From Shinella zoogloeoides (GTDB taxonomy: Bacteria; Pseudomonadota; Alphaproteobacteria; Rhizobiales; Rhizobiaceae), in assembly GCF_003574625.1 (NCBI RefSeq), contig NZ_QNUJ01000003.1, forward strand, positions 1 through 64,000: DNA of 64,000 nt. Direction: 5' to 3'. Shown one piece after another: positions 36,645-45,056 of the stretch. Numbering within the stretch: position 1 is the stretch's first letter; every line of letters starts with the position of its first letter. The translations under genes were made by a program, and so were the position numbers. Under the pieces are notes generated by a model. The model ran no database searches and was not told the origin of the DNA. It was given only the letters and a program-made list of their open reading frames with translations.

Positions 36645-37961
36645 ATGGCGACGACAATCACGGTGGACGATGTGCTGGACCGGGCAGGGGCGGGGACCTA
36701 TCAGCGGCGGCTTCTCGCGATCTTCGGCCTGGTGTGGACCGCCGATGCGATGCAGGTGCTTGCCGTCGGCTTCACGGCCGCGTCGATCGCTGCGACGTTC
36801 GATCTCACCGTCCCGCAGGCCCTGCAGACGGGGACGCTCTTCTTCCTCGGCATGCTGGTGGGCGCGGCGGGCTTCGGCCGGCTTGCGGACCGGATCGGCC
36901 GGCGGCGGGTGCTCATCGTCACGGTCGCGTGCGACGCCGTTTTCGGGACGCTTTCCGTCTTCGCGCCGGACTTCACGATCCTGCTCGTCCTGAGATTCCT
37001 CACCGGCATGGCCGTGGGCGGCACGCTGCCGGTCGACTATGCGATGATGGCCGAATTCCTGCCGGCCCGGAATCGCGGTCGCTGGCTCGTCATGCTCGAA
37101 GGGTTCTGGGCGGTTGGCACGCTCGTCGTCGCGCTCGCCGCCTGGGCCGTCAGCCTCGCCGGCCTTTCCGACGGCTGGCGCTACATCTTCGCGGTGACGG
37201 CTGTCCCGGCGCTTCTCGGCGTCGGCCTGCGTTTCCTGGTGCCGGAATCGCCGCTCTATCTGCTGCGTCTCGGAAAGACGGAAGAGGCCAAGGCCGTCCT
37301 CGGCCGGATCCTCGCCGTCAACGGCAAGGCGGCGCTCGGAACGGACGTGTCGCTGGCAGTGCCGGCAGATTCCGGCGCGGCCGGCATCTTTTCCGCGCCG
37401 CTTCGCCAGCGCAGCCTGATGATCCTCCTGATCTGGTTCCTCGTTTCGGTCTCTTATTACGGCGTCTTCACCTGGCTGCCGCCGAAGCTTGCGGGCGACG
37501 GCTTCGGCTTCGTGCGGGGCTACGGCTTCCTCGTCTTCCTGGCGCTCGCCCAGATCCCCGGCTATGCGCTCGCCGCCTACGGCGTGGAGAAATGGGGGCG
37601 CCGTCCGACGCTCATCGGCTTCTGCCTGCTGTCGGGGCTCGGCTGCCTGCTGTTCGTCGTCGCGGGAACGACGACGCTGATCGGCACCTCGCTGCTGCTC
37701 ATGAGCTTCGCGCTGCTCGGCACCTGGGGCGCGCTCTATGCCTTCACGCCCGAACTCTACCCGACCGCATCCCGCGCGACGGGCATGGGCATGGCGGGGG
37801 CCGTCGCGCGGCTCGGCGGCCTCCTTGCGCCCTCGCTGATGGCGCTCGTGGTGGAGCGCGGCTTCGGACTCGCCATCGGCATCTTCGCTGGCCTTCTCGC
37901 CGTCGCCGCCGTCGCGGCTTTCCTGATCGATGCGGAGACGCGACAGGCGTCGCTCGCTTAA
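36645..37961 (+). CDS. MFS transporter, sugar/organic-acid porter type
   Basis: A 438-residue major facilitator with about 12 membrane segments. It has the loop 2-3 motif GRLADRIGRRRVLI and the N-domain end PESPLYLLRLGKTEEAKAVL, features of the sugar porter/SV2-NiaP branch, which includes niacin and aromatic-acid carriers. GGAGG-like bases precede ATG 36645. It follows the LysR gene on the same strand by 132 nt and may or may not be co-regulated. It ends before the shared terminator hairpin at 38019-38042. Confidence 0.82.
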   Translation: MATTITVDDVLDRAGAGTYQRRLLAIFGLVWTADAMQVLAVGFTAASIAATFDLTVPQALQTGTLFFLGMLVGAAGFGRLADRIGRRRVLIVTVACDAVFGTLSVFAPDFTILLVLRFLTGMAVGGTLPVDYAMMAEFLPARNRGRWLVMLEGFWAVGTLVVALAAWAVSLAGLSDGWRYIFAVTAVPALLGVGLRFLVPESPLYLLRLGKTEEAKAVLGRILAVNGKAALGTDVSLAVPADSGAAGIFSAPLRQRSLMILLIWFLVSVSYYGVFTWLPPKLAGDGFGFVRGYGFLVFLALAQIPGYALAAYGVEKWGRRPTLIGFCLLSGLGCLLFVVAGTTTLIGTSLLLMSFALLGTWGALYAFTPELYPTASRATGMGMAGAVARLGGLLAPSLMALVVERGFGLAIGIFAGLLAVAAVAAFLIDAETRQASLA

Positions 37962-38018
37962 TTCAACACCCTGCCGCAGTGCGGGCGGGCGGTCGTCGGC
38001 GTTTCAGGCAGGATGCGA

Positions 38019-38042
38019 CGGGGCAGCAGCTTGGCTGCCCCG
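38019..38042. terminator. Terminator between convergent MFS and doeD genes
   Basis: A perfect 9-bp stem (38019-38027 with 38034-38042) and 6-nt loop, followed on the plus strand by CCATTTCATA. It sits between convergent stops at 37961 and 38055. Confidence 0.55.
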
Positions 38043-38054
38043 CCATTTCATAAC

Positions 38055-39428
38055 TCAGCCGAGAACGGCCTTCACCGCGTCGGCCGTCGCCTTCACCACG
38101 ATATCGGCCTCCTCGCGGGTGAGGCACAGCGGCGGGGCGAAGCCGAGGATGTCGCCTTGCGGCATGGCGCGGCCGATGACGCCGCGTTCGAGGAGGGCGC
38201 TCGCCACCTGCGGGCCGATCTTCCGCGAAGGATCGAAGAAGGTGCGATCGTCCCGGTCCTCGACGAACTCCACGGCAGCCATCAGGCCATCGCCGCGCAC
38301 TTCGCCGACATTCCTGTGGTCGCCGACGGCCTTGGCGAGCTCGCTACGGAAATAGGCGCCCGTCGCGCCGGCATTTTCCACAAGGCCGAGCTCGTCGATC
38401 AGCTCCAGATTGGCGACGCCGGCGGCGGCGCAGATCGGATGGGCGGAATAGGTCCAGCCATGGCCGATGGCGCCGAGTTCGTCGGATCCCTTGACCAGCA
38501 CCTCCCAGACCTTGTCGGAGACGATGGTGCCAGAGAGCGGCGCATAGGCGGAGGTGAGGCCCTTGGCGATGGTGATGAGCGCCGGCTTCATGCCGTAATG
38601 ATCCGAGCCGAACATCGTGCCGAGGCGGCCGAAGCCGGTGACGACCTCGTCGGCGACGAGCAGGATGTCGTATTTGTCGAGCACGGCCTGGATCTTCTGC
38701 CAGTAACCCTTCGGCGGCGGCACGATGCCGCCGGTGCCGAGGATCGGTTCCCCGATGAACGCGGCGACCGTTTCCGGGCCCTCGGCGAGGATCATTTCCT
38801 CCAGCTTGTCGGCGCAATATTGCGAGAACTGCTCCTCGTCCATCGAGCGGTCCGGCCGGCGGAAGAAATAGGGCGCTTCCGTGTGCAGGATCGGCGCGCG
38901 CGGCAGGTCGAAGGCGTTGTGGAAGAGGTGGAGGCCGGTCAGCGAGCCGGTCATGACGCCGGAGCCGTGATAACCGCGCCAGCGCGAGATGATCTTCTTC
39001 TTCTCCGGCCGGCCGAGAATGTTGTTGTAGTACCAGATGAGCTTGATGTTGGTCTCGTTGGCATCCGAGCCCGAGAGGCCGAAATAGACCCGGCTCATGC
39101 CCTCGGGCGCGCGGTCGATGATCATCTTGGACAGCGTGATCGAGGCTTCCGTGCCGTGACCGACATAGGCGTGATAGTAGGCGAGGTTCTTGGCCTGCTC
39201 CGCGATGGCGTCGGCGATTTTCTGGCGGCCGTAGCCGACATTGACGCAATAGAGGCCGGCAAAGGCGTCGAGGCTGGTCTTGCCGCCGGTGTCGGTGATG
39301 TAGACGCCTTCGCCGCCGCCGATGACGCGCGTCGGCGTCTCGCCGCGGGCATGCATGCCCATATGTGTGGAGGGATGGAAGAAGTGGTCGCGGTCCCAGG
39401 CGGTGAGTTCGTTGCGTCTGTCGGCCAT
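38055..39428 (-). CDS. doeD: Class III aminotransferase of ectoine catabolism (DoeD)
   Basis: A 457-residue class III aminotransferase with LLVADEVVTGFGRLG (cofactor aspartate) and ITIAKGLTSAYAPLSG (Schiff-base lysine). In ectoine degradation DoeD converts L-2,4-diaminobutyrate to aspartate semialdehyde. The assignment rests on position: it is followed upstream by the semialdehyde dehydrogenase DoeC, an AsnC-type regulator and the enuR-ehu-eut genes, the same set found in other ectoine consumers. The sequence alone would allow other omega-transaminase functions. ATG 39428 is 11 nt after the doeC stop. Confidence 0.82.
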   Translation of the reverse strand: MADRRNELTAWDRDHFFHPSTHMGMHARGETPTRVIGGGEGVYITDTGGKTSLDAFAGLYCVNVGYGRQKIADAIAEQAKNLAYYHAYVGHGTEASITLSKMIIDRAPEGMSRVYFGLSGSDANETNIKLIWYYNNILGRPEKKKIISRWRGYHGSGVMTGSLTGLHLFHNAFDLPRAPILHTEAPYFFRRPDRSMDEEQFSQYCADKLEEMILAEGPETVAAFIGEPILGTGGIVPPPKGYWQKIQAVLDKYDILLVADEVVTGFGRLGTMFGSDHYGMKPALITIAKGLTSAYAPLSGTIVSDKVWEVLVKGSDELGAIGHGWTYSAHPICAAAGVANLELIDELGLVENAGATGAYFRSELAKAVGDHRNVGEVRGDGLMAAVEFVEDRDDRTFFDPSRKIGPQVASALLERGVIGRAMPQGDILGFAPPLCLTREEADIVVKATADAVKAVLG

Positions 39429-39439
39429 GGTCTTTCCTT

Positions 39440-40936
39440 TCAGGCAGCGGTGTCGATGCAGAGATATTTGAGCTCGGTGAAGGCCTCCATGCCGTGGCGC
39501 GAGCCCTCGCGGCCGAGGCCGGATTGCTTCCAGCCGCCGAAGGGGATCGGGCCGCCGGTGATCTTCACGCGGTTGACCGCCACCATGCCGTATTCCAGCG
39601 CGCGGGCAAGGCGCATCTGGCGCGCGCCGTTTTCCGTGACGACATAGGCGACGAGGCCGTATTCGGTGTCGTTGGCCCGCGCGATCACCTCCGCTTCGCT
39701 GTCGAAGGCGGTGACGGCGGCCACCGGCCCGAAGGTCTCCTCGCGCATGATTACGGCGTCGTCGGGCACGTCGGTCAGCAGCGTCGGCTGGAAGAACAGC
39801 GGTCCGGCCTTGTGGCGCTTGCCGCCGGTGAGAAGCCTTGCGCCGCGCTTGACCGCATCGGCCACCTGCTCTTCCACCTTGGCGATGGCGCGTTCATGCA
39901 TCAGCGGGCCGATCTCGGCGTCCGGCTCCAATCCGCCGGCGACCTTCAGCGCCTCGATGCGCGCCTTGAAGGCCTTCGTAAAGGCGGCGAGCACGGGGTG
40001 CTCGACATAGATGCGGTTGGCGGCGAGGCAATCTTGGCCGGAGGTCGCGAACTTGGCGTTGACGGCGATGTCGGCGGCCTTGTCGATATCGGCATCGGCG
40101 AAGACGATCAGCGGCGCATGGCCGCCCAGTTCCATGACGAGCCGCTTCATGGTGGATGCGCACTGGCCGGCGATCAGCCTGCCGATCTCCGTCGAGCCGG
40201 TGAAGCTCATGGCGCGGATGCGGGGATCGGCATTCATGCGGCCGACGATGGTGGCGGCATCCCCGGTCACGACATTGAAGACACCGGCGGGAAGGCCCGC
40301 CCGCTCGCCGAGTTCGGCAAGGGCGAGGGCCGAGAGCGGCGTTTCGCTGGAGGGATGGGCGATGACCGTGCAGCCGGCGGCGAGTGCCGCGGCGGCCTTG
40401 CGGGTGATCATCGCGGAGGGGAAGTTCCACGGTGTCACGATGCCGACGACGCCGAGCGCCTCGCGACGCACGATCATCTCCGCGCCGGGCAGATGGCTGG
40501 TGACGCTCTCGGCGTTGAGGCGCTTTCCTTCCTCGGCATACCATTCGACGAAGGATGCCGCATAGTCGATCTCGCCGCGGGATTCGGCCAGCGGCTTGCC
40601 CTGTTCCAGCGTCATCAGCAAGGCAAGATCCTCGCGATGCTGGAGCATCAGCTCGCCCCATTGGCGCAGAATTTTGCCGCGCTGCTGCGGCAGCAGGTCC
40701 CGCCAGGCGGGGAAGGCGTCGCTGGCGGCGGAAATCGCCTCCGTGGTCTGCCCGGCGTCGAGTTCCGCAACCCAGGCCAGCGTGGCGTTCGATGCGGGAT
40801 CCGTCACCTTGAAGCTCGCGCCGTCCCGGCCGGCGGTCCAGCGGCCGCCGGCATAGGAGAGCTCGCGCAGCAGATGCGGATCGGCGAGGCGGGCAAGCGC
40901 ATCGTGAAATGTCGTGCGGGCAAATACGGCGGTCAT
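39440..40936 (-). CDS. doeC: Semialdehyde dehydrogenase of ectoine catabolism (DoeC)
   Basis: A 498-residue aldehyde dehydrogenase of the succinate-semialdehyde dehydrogenase branch. The general base is in VMELGGHAP and the catalytic cysteine is C303 in SGQDCLAANRIY. In ectoine catabolism DoeC oxidises aspartate semialdehyde to aspartate, completing the pathway after DoeD. ATG 40936 (MTAVFARTTFHDAL) is preferred over the upstream extension to 41026. It is divergent from nothing; the AsnC-type gene lies 117 nt upstream on the same strand. Confidence 0.82.
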   Translation of the reverse strand: MTAVFARTTFHDALARLADPHLLRELSYAGGRWTAGRDGASFKVTDPASNATLAWVAELDAGQTTEAISAASDAFPAWRDLLPQQRGKILRQWGELMLQHREDLALLMTLEQGKPLAESRGEIDYAASFVEWYAEEGKRLNAESVTSHLPGAEMIVRREALGVVGIVTPWNFPSAMITRKAAAALAAGCTVIAHPSSETPLSALALAELGERAGLPAGVFNVVTGDAATIVGRMNADPRIRAMSFTGSTEIGRLIAGQCASTMKRLVMELGGHAPLIVFADADIDKAADIAVNAKFATSGQDCLAANRIYVEHPVLAAFTKAFKARIEALKVAGGLEPDAEIGPLMHERAIAKVEEQVADAVKRGARLLTGGKRHKAGPLFFQPTLLTDVPDDAVIMREETFGPVAAVTAFDSEAEVIARANDTEYGLVAYVVTENGARQMRLARALEYGMVAVNRVKITGGPIPFGGWKQSGLGREGSRHGMEAFTELKYLCIDTAA

Positions 40937-41053
40937 GGCGGCCTCCTCGGGTTGTCGGGAGGAGTCTGCCCGAGGCGGAACGACAGATTGTCTATTGCCG
41001 GGGTCGGGGGCAGAGACTTTGACCAAAGATATCCGCCGCCATAGACAATCTCT

Positions 41054-41542
41054 CTATTCGGGGCCCTGAACGGGCAGCAGCGTTGCCAGCGGCAGCACCG
41101 TTTCCTCCTTCACCGTCTTGGTGACGATGTAGGTGAAGTAGCGGTCGATCCCGAGTTCTCGGTCGAGCAGGCCGTCGACGAGACGCTGGTAGGCGTCGAT
41201 ATCGGCGGCCATGATCTTCAGGATGTAATCGACGCCGCCGCCGACCGACCAGCAGGCGACGATCTCCGGCGTTGCCGCCACCGCGCGCTCGAACCGCTCG
41301 AAATCCGCCTGGCGGTGGTTGGCGAGCGTCACCTCCATCATGACGCTGGCGACCGGCGCCACGCGGCGCACGGCGACACGGGCATGATAGCCCGAAACGA
41401 TACCGGCCTTCTCCAGCTTTCGAAGGCGCAGCCAGCAGGGTGTGGGGGAGAGGCCTGCCTTCTCCGCCAGCGCCAGCTTGGTGATGCGCCCGTTCTCCTG
41501 GATGGCCTCCAGGATACGCAGGTCGATGGCGTCGAGTTTCAT
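41054..41542 (-). CDS. Lrp/AsnC-family regulator of the ectoine cluster
   Basis: A 162-residue Lrp/AsnC-type protein: helix-turn-helix at about residues 1-60 (DLRILEAIQENGRITKLALAEKAGLSPTPCWLRLRKLEKAGIV in outline) and an effector-binding RAM domain after it. Ectoine-degradation clusters usually encode such a feast/famine regulator (DoeX or AsnC) next to doeC and doeD, and that is the position here. It is divergent from enuR, separated by 102 bp with a perfect TTGACA-T-TGTCAA palindrome. Diaminobutyrate or an acetylated form are plausible effectors by analogy. Confidence 0.82.
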   Translation of the reverse strand: MKLDAIDLRILEAIQENGRITKLALAEKAGLSPTPCWLRLRKLEKAGIVSGYHARVAVRRVAPVASVMMEVTLANHRQADFERFERAVAATPEIVACWSVGGGVDYILKIMAADIDAYQRLVDGLLDRELGIDRYFTYIVTKTVKEETVLPLATLLPVQGPE

Positions 41543-41602
41543 CGGGGCGCCCTCCGGGCGGGGATCATGTCAAAGCGGAGAAAAACACAATGGAAAGGCA
41601 TT

Positions 41603-41615
41603 TTGACATTGTCAA
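41603..41615. promoter_or_regulatory. Palindrome in the asnC-enuR divergent promoter region
   Basis: TTGACATTGTCAA is a perfect 13-bp dyad (TTGACA, central T, TGTCAA), 30 bp before the enuR start. It could be a binding site for EnuR or the AsnC-type protein, and its TTGACA may also serve as the -35 box for enuR. Confidence 0.45.
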
Positions 41616-41644
41616 TTGAACTGAATTTGAGCACTGTTGAAATC

Positions 41645-43030
41645 ATGACAAATTGGCGACCCGATATATCCCAATTGCGCCGGCCGGCCTATCTTTCCCT
41701 TGCTGAACAGATCGCCCGCGCCATCCAGGAAGGATTGCTGCCGAACGGTACACGCCTTCTGCCGCATCGCAAACTCGCCGACGACCTCAAACTCTCCGTG
41801 CAGACCGTCAGCCGCGCCTATGACGAGCTGATCCGCCGCGGCCTCATCTCGGGCGAGATCGGGCGCGGCTCCTTCGTGCAGACCCGGCCGAAGGAGCCGG
41901 AGCCGCCCTATCTGCCGGAACGCCTCGGCGAGCTGGTCGACCTCTCCATCCTCAAGCCGGTCTGCGAGCAGCTTCATCTGGAGCGCATGCGCGAAGCCTT
42001 CGGCTGGCTGGCGGAAAACCTGCCGTCGAGCTCGGCGCTTTCCTTCCGGCCCAACATGGTGTTCCCGCGCCATCGGGTCGTTGCCGCCGAATGGCTGGCG
42101 CGCTGCGGGCTCGACATTTCGCCGCTGAACATCAGCATCACCAATGGCGCGACCTCGGGCATGACGGTGGCGCTGATGAGCGTGGCGCCGCCCGGCGCGA
42201 CCGTTGCGACGGAGGCGATCAGCCACCATACGCTGGTGCCACTGTCCTCCTATCTCGGCCTGCATCTCGAAGGCCTGCCGATCGACCATGACGGCATGAT
42301 CCCGGCGGCGCTCGACGAGGCCTGCCGCAAGGGCGTGATCCGCGCCGTCTTCCTGCAGCCTTCGGTCATCAATCCGACAGCGACGCTGATGAGCGCGGAG
42401 CGCCGACAGGCGCTGGCGGAAGTCGCGCGGCGGCACGACATCGCCATCATCGAGAACGATATTCTTGGACCGCTGGTCGAAGGCCGGCCGGCGCCGATTG
42501 CCGCCTATGCACCGGAGCGCACGCTCTACGTCACGAGCTTCACCAAGATCACGGTGCCGGGCCTGCGCATCGGCTATCTCGCCGCGCCCGACCGCTATGT
42601 CGCCGCCGTCGCCAACCGGCATCTCGTCTCCAACTGGATGGCGACGCCGTCGATCGCCGAGATTGCCACGCGCTGGGTAGGCGACGGCACGGCGATGGAT
42701 CTCGTCAACTGGCAGCGTGGTGCGCTGGCGGTGCGCCATGCCATCGCGGAGGAGGTCTTCGCCGGCCTGCCCTACCATGCCCATCCGCAAAGCCTGCATG
42801 TCTGGCTACCGCTGCCGGAAGGGCATGCGGAGGAGGGGTTCGTCTCCCAGGCCCGCCTGCGCGGCGTCGCCATCGCGCCCGGCTCCTCCTTCCGCACATG
42901 CGACCAGCACTGGCATCCGGCCGTGCGCATCTCGCTCGGTTCCACCACCGAGCGGGAACTTCGCACCGGCCTCGGCATTCTGGCCTCGTTGGCCAGTGGA
43001 AACCCCGAGGCGCTGTTGCTCGCGATTTGA
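41645..43030 (+). CDS. enuR: MocR/GntR-type PLP-dependent regulator of ectoine catabolism (EnuR)
   Basis: A 461-residue MocR-type protein: an N-terminal GntR winged helix (residues about 14-80, LPHRKLADDLKLSVQTVSRAYDELIRRGLISGE) joined to an aminotransferase-like domain. The PLP lysine is K301 in TSFTK. EnuR represses ectoine import and degradation genes and is relieved by intermediates such as alpha-ADABA or diaminobutyrate bound to its PLP. Its place directly upstream of ehuA is the standard one. No good ribosome-binding site is seen before ATG 41645, which may keep its level low. Confidence 0.85.
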   Translation: MTNWRPDISQLRRPAYLSLAEQIARAIQEGLLPNGTRLLPHRKLADDLKLSVQTVSRAYDELIRRGLISGEIGRGSFVQTRPKEPEPPYLPERLGELVDLSILKPVCEQLHLERMREAFGWLAENLPSSSALSFRPNMVFPRHRVVAAEWLARCGLDISPLNISITNGATSGMTVALMSVAPPGATVATEAISHHTLVPLSSYLGLHLEGLPIDHDGMIPAALDEACRKGVIRAVFLQPSVINPTATLMSAERRQALAEVARRHDIAIIENDILGPLVEGRPAPIAAYAPERTLYVTSFTKITVPGLRIGYLAAPDRYVAAVANRHLVSNWMATPSIAEIATRWVGDGTAMDLVNWQRGALAVRHAIAEEVFAGLPYHAHPQSLHVWLPLPEGHAEEGFVSQARLRGVAIAPGSSFRTCDQHWHPAVRISLGSTTERELRTGLGILASLASGNPEALLLAI

Positions 43031-43059
43031 GAATAATGCCCGCCAATTGGGCGGTTCAA

Positions 43060-43085
43060 GAATAATTGTACTGATATTATTATTC
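43060..43085. promoter_or_regulatory. Inverted repeat upstream of ehuA, candidate EnuR operator
   Basis: GAATAAT (43060-43066) and ATTATTC (43079-43085) form a 7-bp perfect inverted repeat with a 12-bp spacer. A further GAATAAT copy begins right after the enuR stop (43031-43037). A consensus-like TTGACA at 43089-43094 follows, as a likely -35 box for the ehuA operon. The pattern suits a dimeric repressor covering the promoter. Confidence 0.45.
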
Positions 43086-43152
43086 GGATTGACATGATTT
43101 CGATCGCTGCGCATCGTTAGGCCATCACTTGTCTCAACAGGGAGAGACATGC

Positions 43153-43938
43153 ATGGCCGCACCCATCATCCGCATCGACAACATCACGAAGCGCTACGGT
43201 CCCTTGACCGTGCTCGACGGATTGTCGATGGAGGTGCTGCCGGGCGAGAAGCTGGCCCTTATCGGTCCGTCCGGCTCCGGCAAGACGACGATCCTGCGCA
43301 TCCTGATGACGCTGGAGAGCATCAGCGGCGGCCATATCGAGGTCGACGGCGACCAGCTTTACCACATGCCGAAGAACGGCAGCCTCGTGCCGGCCGACGA
43401 CCGGCACCTGCACAGGATGCGCGAGAAGATCGGCATGGTCTTCCAGCACTTCAATCTCTTCCCGCACAAATGCGTGCTCGACAATGTCACGCTTGCCCCG
43501 ATGCTGACGAAGGGGGTGGTAAAGGCGGCGGCGGAAAAGCGGGCGATGGAGCTTCTCGACATGGTGGGCCTTGCCGACAAGGCGAAGAACATGCCCGCCC
43601 AACTGTCCGGCGGACAGAAGCAGCGCGTCGCCATCGCCCGCGCCCTGGCGCTTTCCCCCAAGATCATGCTGTTCGACGAGGTAACCTCGGCGCTTGACCC
43701 GGAGCTCGTCGAGGAGGTGCTGAACGTCATGCGCAAGCTTGCCGCCGAGACGGACATGACCATGCTGCTCGTCACCCATGAAATGGGTTTTGCCCACGAT
43801 TTCGCCGACCGCGTCCTCTTCTTCGACCGCGGAAAGATCGTCGAGGAAGGCAAGCCGGCCGAGATTTTCCGCAATCCCAGGCAGGAACGCACGCAGACTT
43901 TCCTGCGCAAGATCATCGCGGCCGGGCACCGCGTCTGA
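43153..43938 (+). CDS. ehuA: Ectoine/hydroxyectoine ABC transporter ATPase (EhuA)
   Basis: A 261-residue polar-amino-acid-type ABC ATPase. It has Walker A GPSGSGKTT, the Q-loop in MVFQHFNLFPHK, signature LSGGQKQRVAIARAL, Walker B IMLFDEVTSALDP and the switch histidine in LLVTHEMGFAHD. It is the first gene of the ehuABCD import operon directly downstream of enuR. ATG 43153 is chosen because it gives the usual short N-terminus and follows GGAGAG. The assignment to ectoine rests on synteny with the eut/doe genes downstream. Confidence 0.85.
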   Translation: MAAPIIRIDNITKRYGPLTVLDGLSMEVLPGEKLALIGPSGSGKTTILRILMTLESISGGHIEVDGDQLYHMPKNGSLVPADDRHLHRMREKIGMVFQHFNLFPHKCVLDNVTLAPMLTKGVVKAAAEKRAMELLDMVGLADKAKNMPAQLSGGQKQRVAIARALALSPKIMLFDEVTSALDPELVEEVLNVMRKLAAETDMTMLLVTHEMGFAHDFADRVLFFDRGKIVEEGKPAEIFRNPRQERTQTFLRKIIAAGHRV

Positions 43939-44005
43939 GTGGCCGTCGCCGCTCGGGAACAAGGCCTCAAACAACAACCAGAGACATCCAGAGGAGTTCG
44001 CAACA

Positions 44006-44857
44006 ATGAGCATGAGGACGTTTTTGAAAATGGCTGCCGGCGCGAGCGCGCTGATGGCGCTTGCGGTAGCCGCGCCGGCTTCCGCCGATGACAGCAAGCT
44101 TGAGCAGCTCAAGGCGCAGGGCTTTGCCCGCGTCGCCATCGCCAACGAGCCGCCGTTCACGGCGGTCGCCGCCGACGGCAAGGTTTCGGGGGCGGCTCCG
44201 GATGTGGCGCGGGAGGTCTTCAAGCGCCTCGGGGTCGCCGATATCGTCGCCTCCATTTCCGAATACGGCGCGATGATCCCCGGCCTGCAGGCAGGCCGCC
44301 ACGATGTCATCACCGCCGGCCTTTTCATGAAGCCGGAGCGCTGTGCCGCCGTCGCCTATTCCGAGCCGGTCCTGTGCGATGCCGAGGCCTTCGCGCTGAA
44401 GAAGGGCAATCCGCTCGGCTTGAAAAGCTACAAGGACATCGCCGACAATCCGGATGCGAAGATCGGCGCACCGGGCGGCGGCACGGAAGAGAAGCTGGCG
44501 CTCGAAGCCGGCGTGCCGCGTGACCGCGTCATCGTCGTGCCGGATGGCCAGAGCGGCCTGAAGATGCTGCAGGACGGCCGTATCGATGCCTATTCGCTGC
44601 CGGTCCTGTCCATCAACGATCTCGTCGCCAAGGCGAACGATCCCGGGATCGAGGTGGTCGCCCCCGTGGAGGGCGCTCCGGTCTATTGCGACGGTGCGGC
44701 GTTCAGGAAGGGCGACGAGGCCCTGCGCGATGCCTTCGACGTGGAGCTCGCCAAGCTGAAGGAAAGCGGTGAATTCGCCAAGATCATCGAGCCCTACGGC
44801 TTCTCCGCCAAGGCGGCGATGTCGACGACGCGCGAGAAGCTTTGCGCGGCGAAGTGA
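44006..44857 (+). CDS. ehuB: Ectoine/hydroxyectoine substrate-binding protein (EhuB)
   Basis: A 283-residue periplasmic binding protein of the family 3 (polar amino acid) type. Signal peptide at residues 1-27 with cleavage after APASA. The ligand-binding core starts at VAIANEPPFTAVAADGKVSGAAPDV; EhuB proteins bind ectoine and 5-hydroxyectoine with high affinity and release them to EhuCD. GAGGAG lies about 10 nt before ATG 44006. A 154-bp palindromic mosaic repeat separates it from ehuC. Confidence 0.84.
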   Translation: MSMRTFLKMAAGASALMALAVAAPASADDSKLEQLKAQGFARVAIANEPPFTAVAADGKVSGAAPDVAREVFKRLGVADIVASISEYGAMIPGLQAGRHDVITAGLFMKPERCAAVAYSEPVLCDAEAFALKKGNPLGLKSYKDIADNPDAKIGAPGGGTEEKLALEAGVPRDRVIVVPDGQSGLKMLQDGRIDAYSLPVLSINDLVAKANDPGIEVVAPVEGAPVYCDGAAFRKGDEALRDAFDVELAKLKESGEFAKIIEPYGFSAKAAMSTTREKLCAAK

Positions 44858-44870
44858 TGGAGGCAGGTTC

Positions 44871-45024
44871 GCCCCTCATCCCGCTGCCGCGACCTTCTCC
44901 CCGTGAACGGGGAGAAGGGATTTGCGGCTCCGGTTTCCCATCGTCGTTGACGATCTGGAAAACGATGCCGGTTCGCCCTTCGCTCCGCTTGCGGGGAGAA
45001 GGTGCCGGCAGGCGGATGAGGGGC
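44871..45024. repeat. Rhizobial palindromic mosaic repeat (RIME-like), copy A
   Basis: A 154-bp element bounded by inverted arms of about 32 bp: it begins GCCCCTCATCCCGCTG and ends CAGGCGGATGAGGGGC. Each side carries an inner short hairpin built on CTTCTCCCC/GGGGAGAAGG. It fills almost all of the ehuB-ehuC gap. A second copy of the same architecture is at 59774-59937 between betB and betA. The folded RNA could stabilise ehuB mRNA or reduce read-through to ehuC. Confidence 0.75.
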
Positions 45025-45056
45025 TTTGCCCGGTTGAAGCTAACTTGGAACACACC

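Noticed and set aside
44871-45024. Possible CRISPR array in the ehuB-ehuC gap
   Set aside because: The repeats are one pair of inverted arms with inner hairpins, not regularly spaced direct repeats with spacers.
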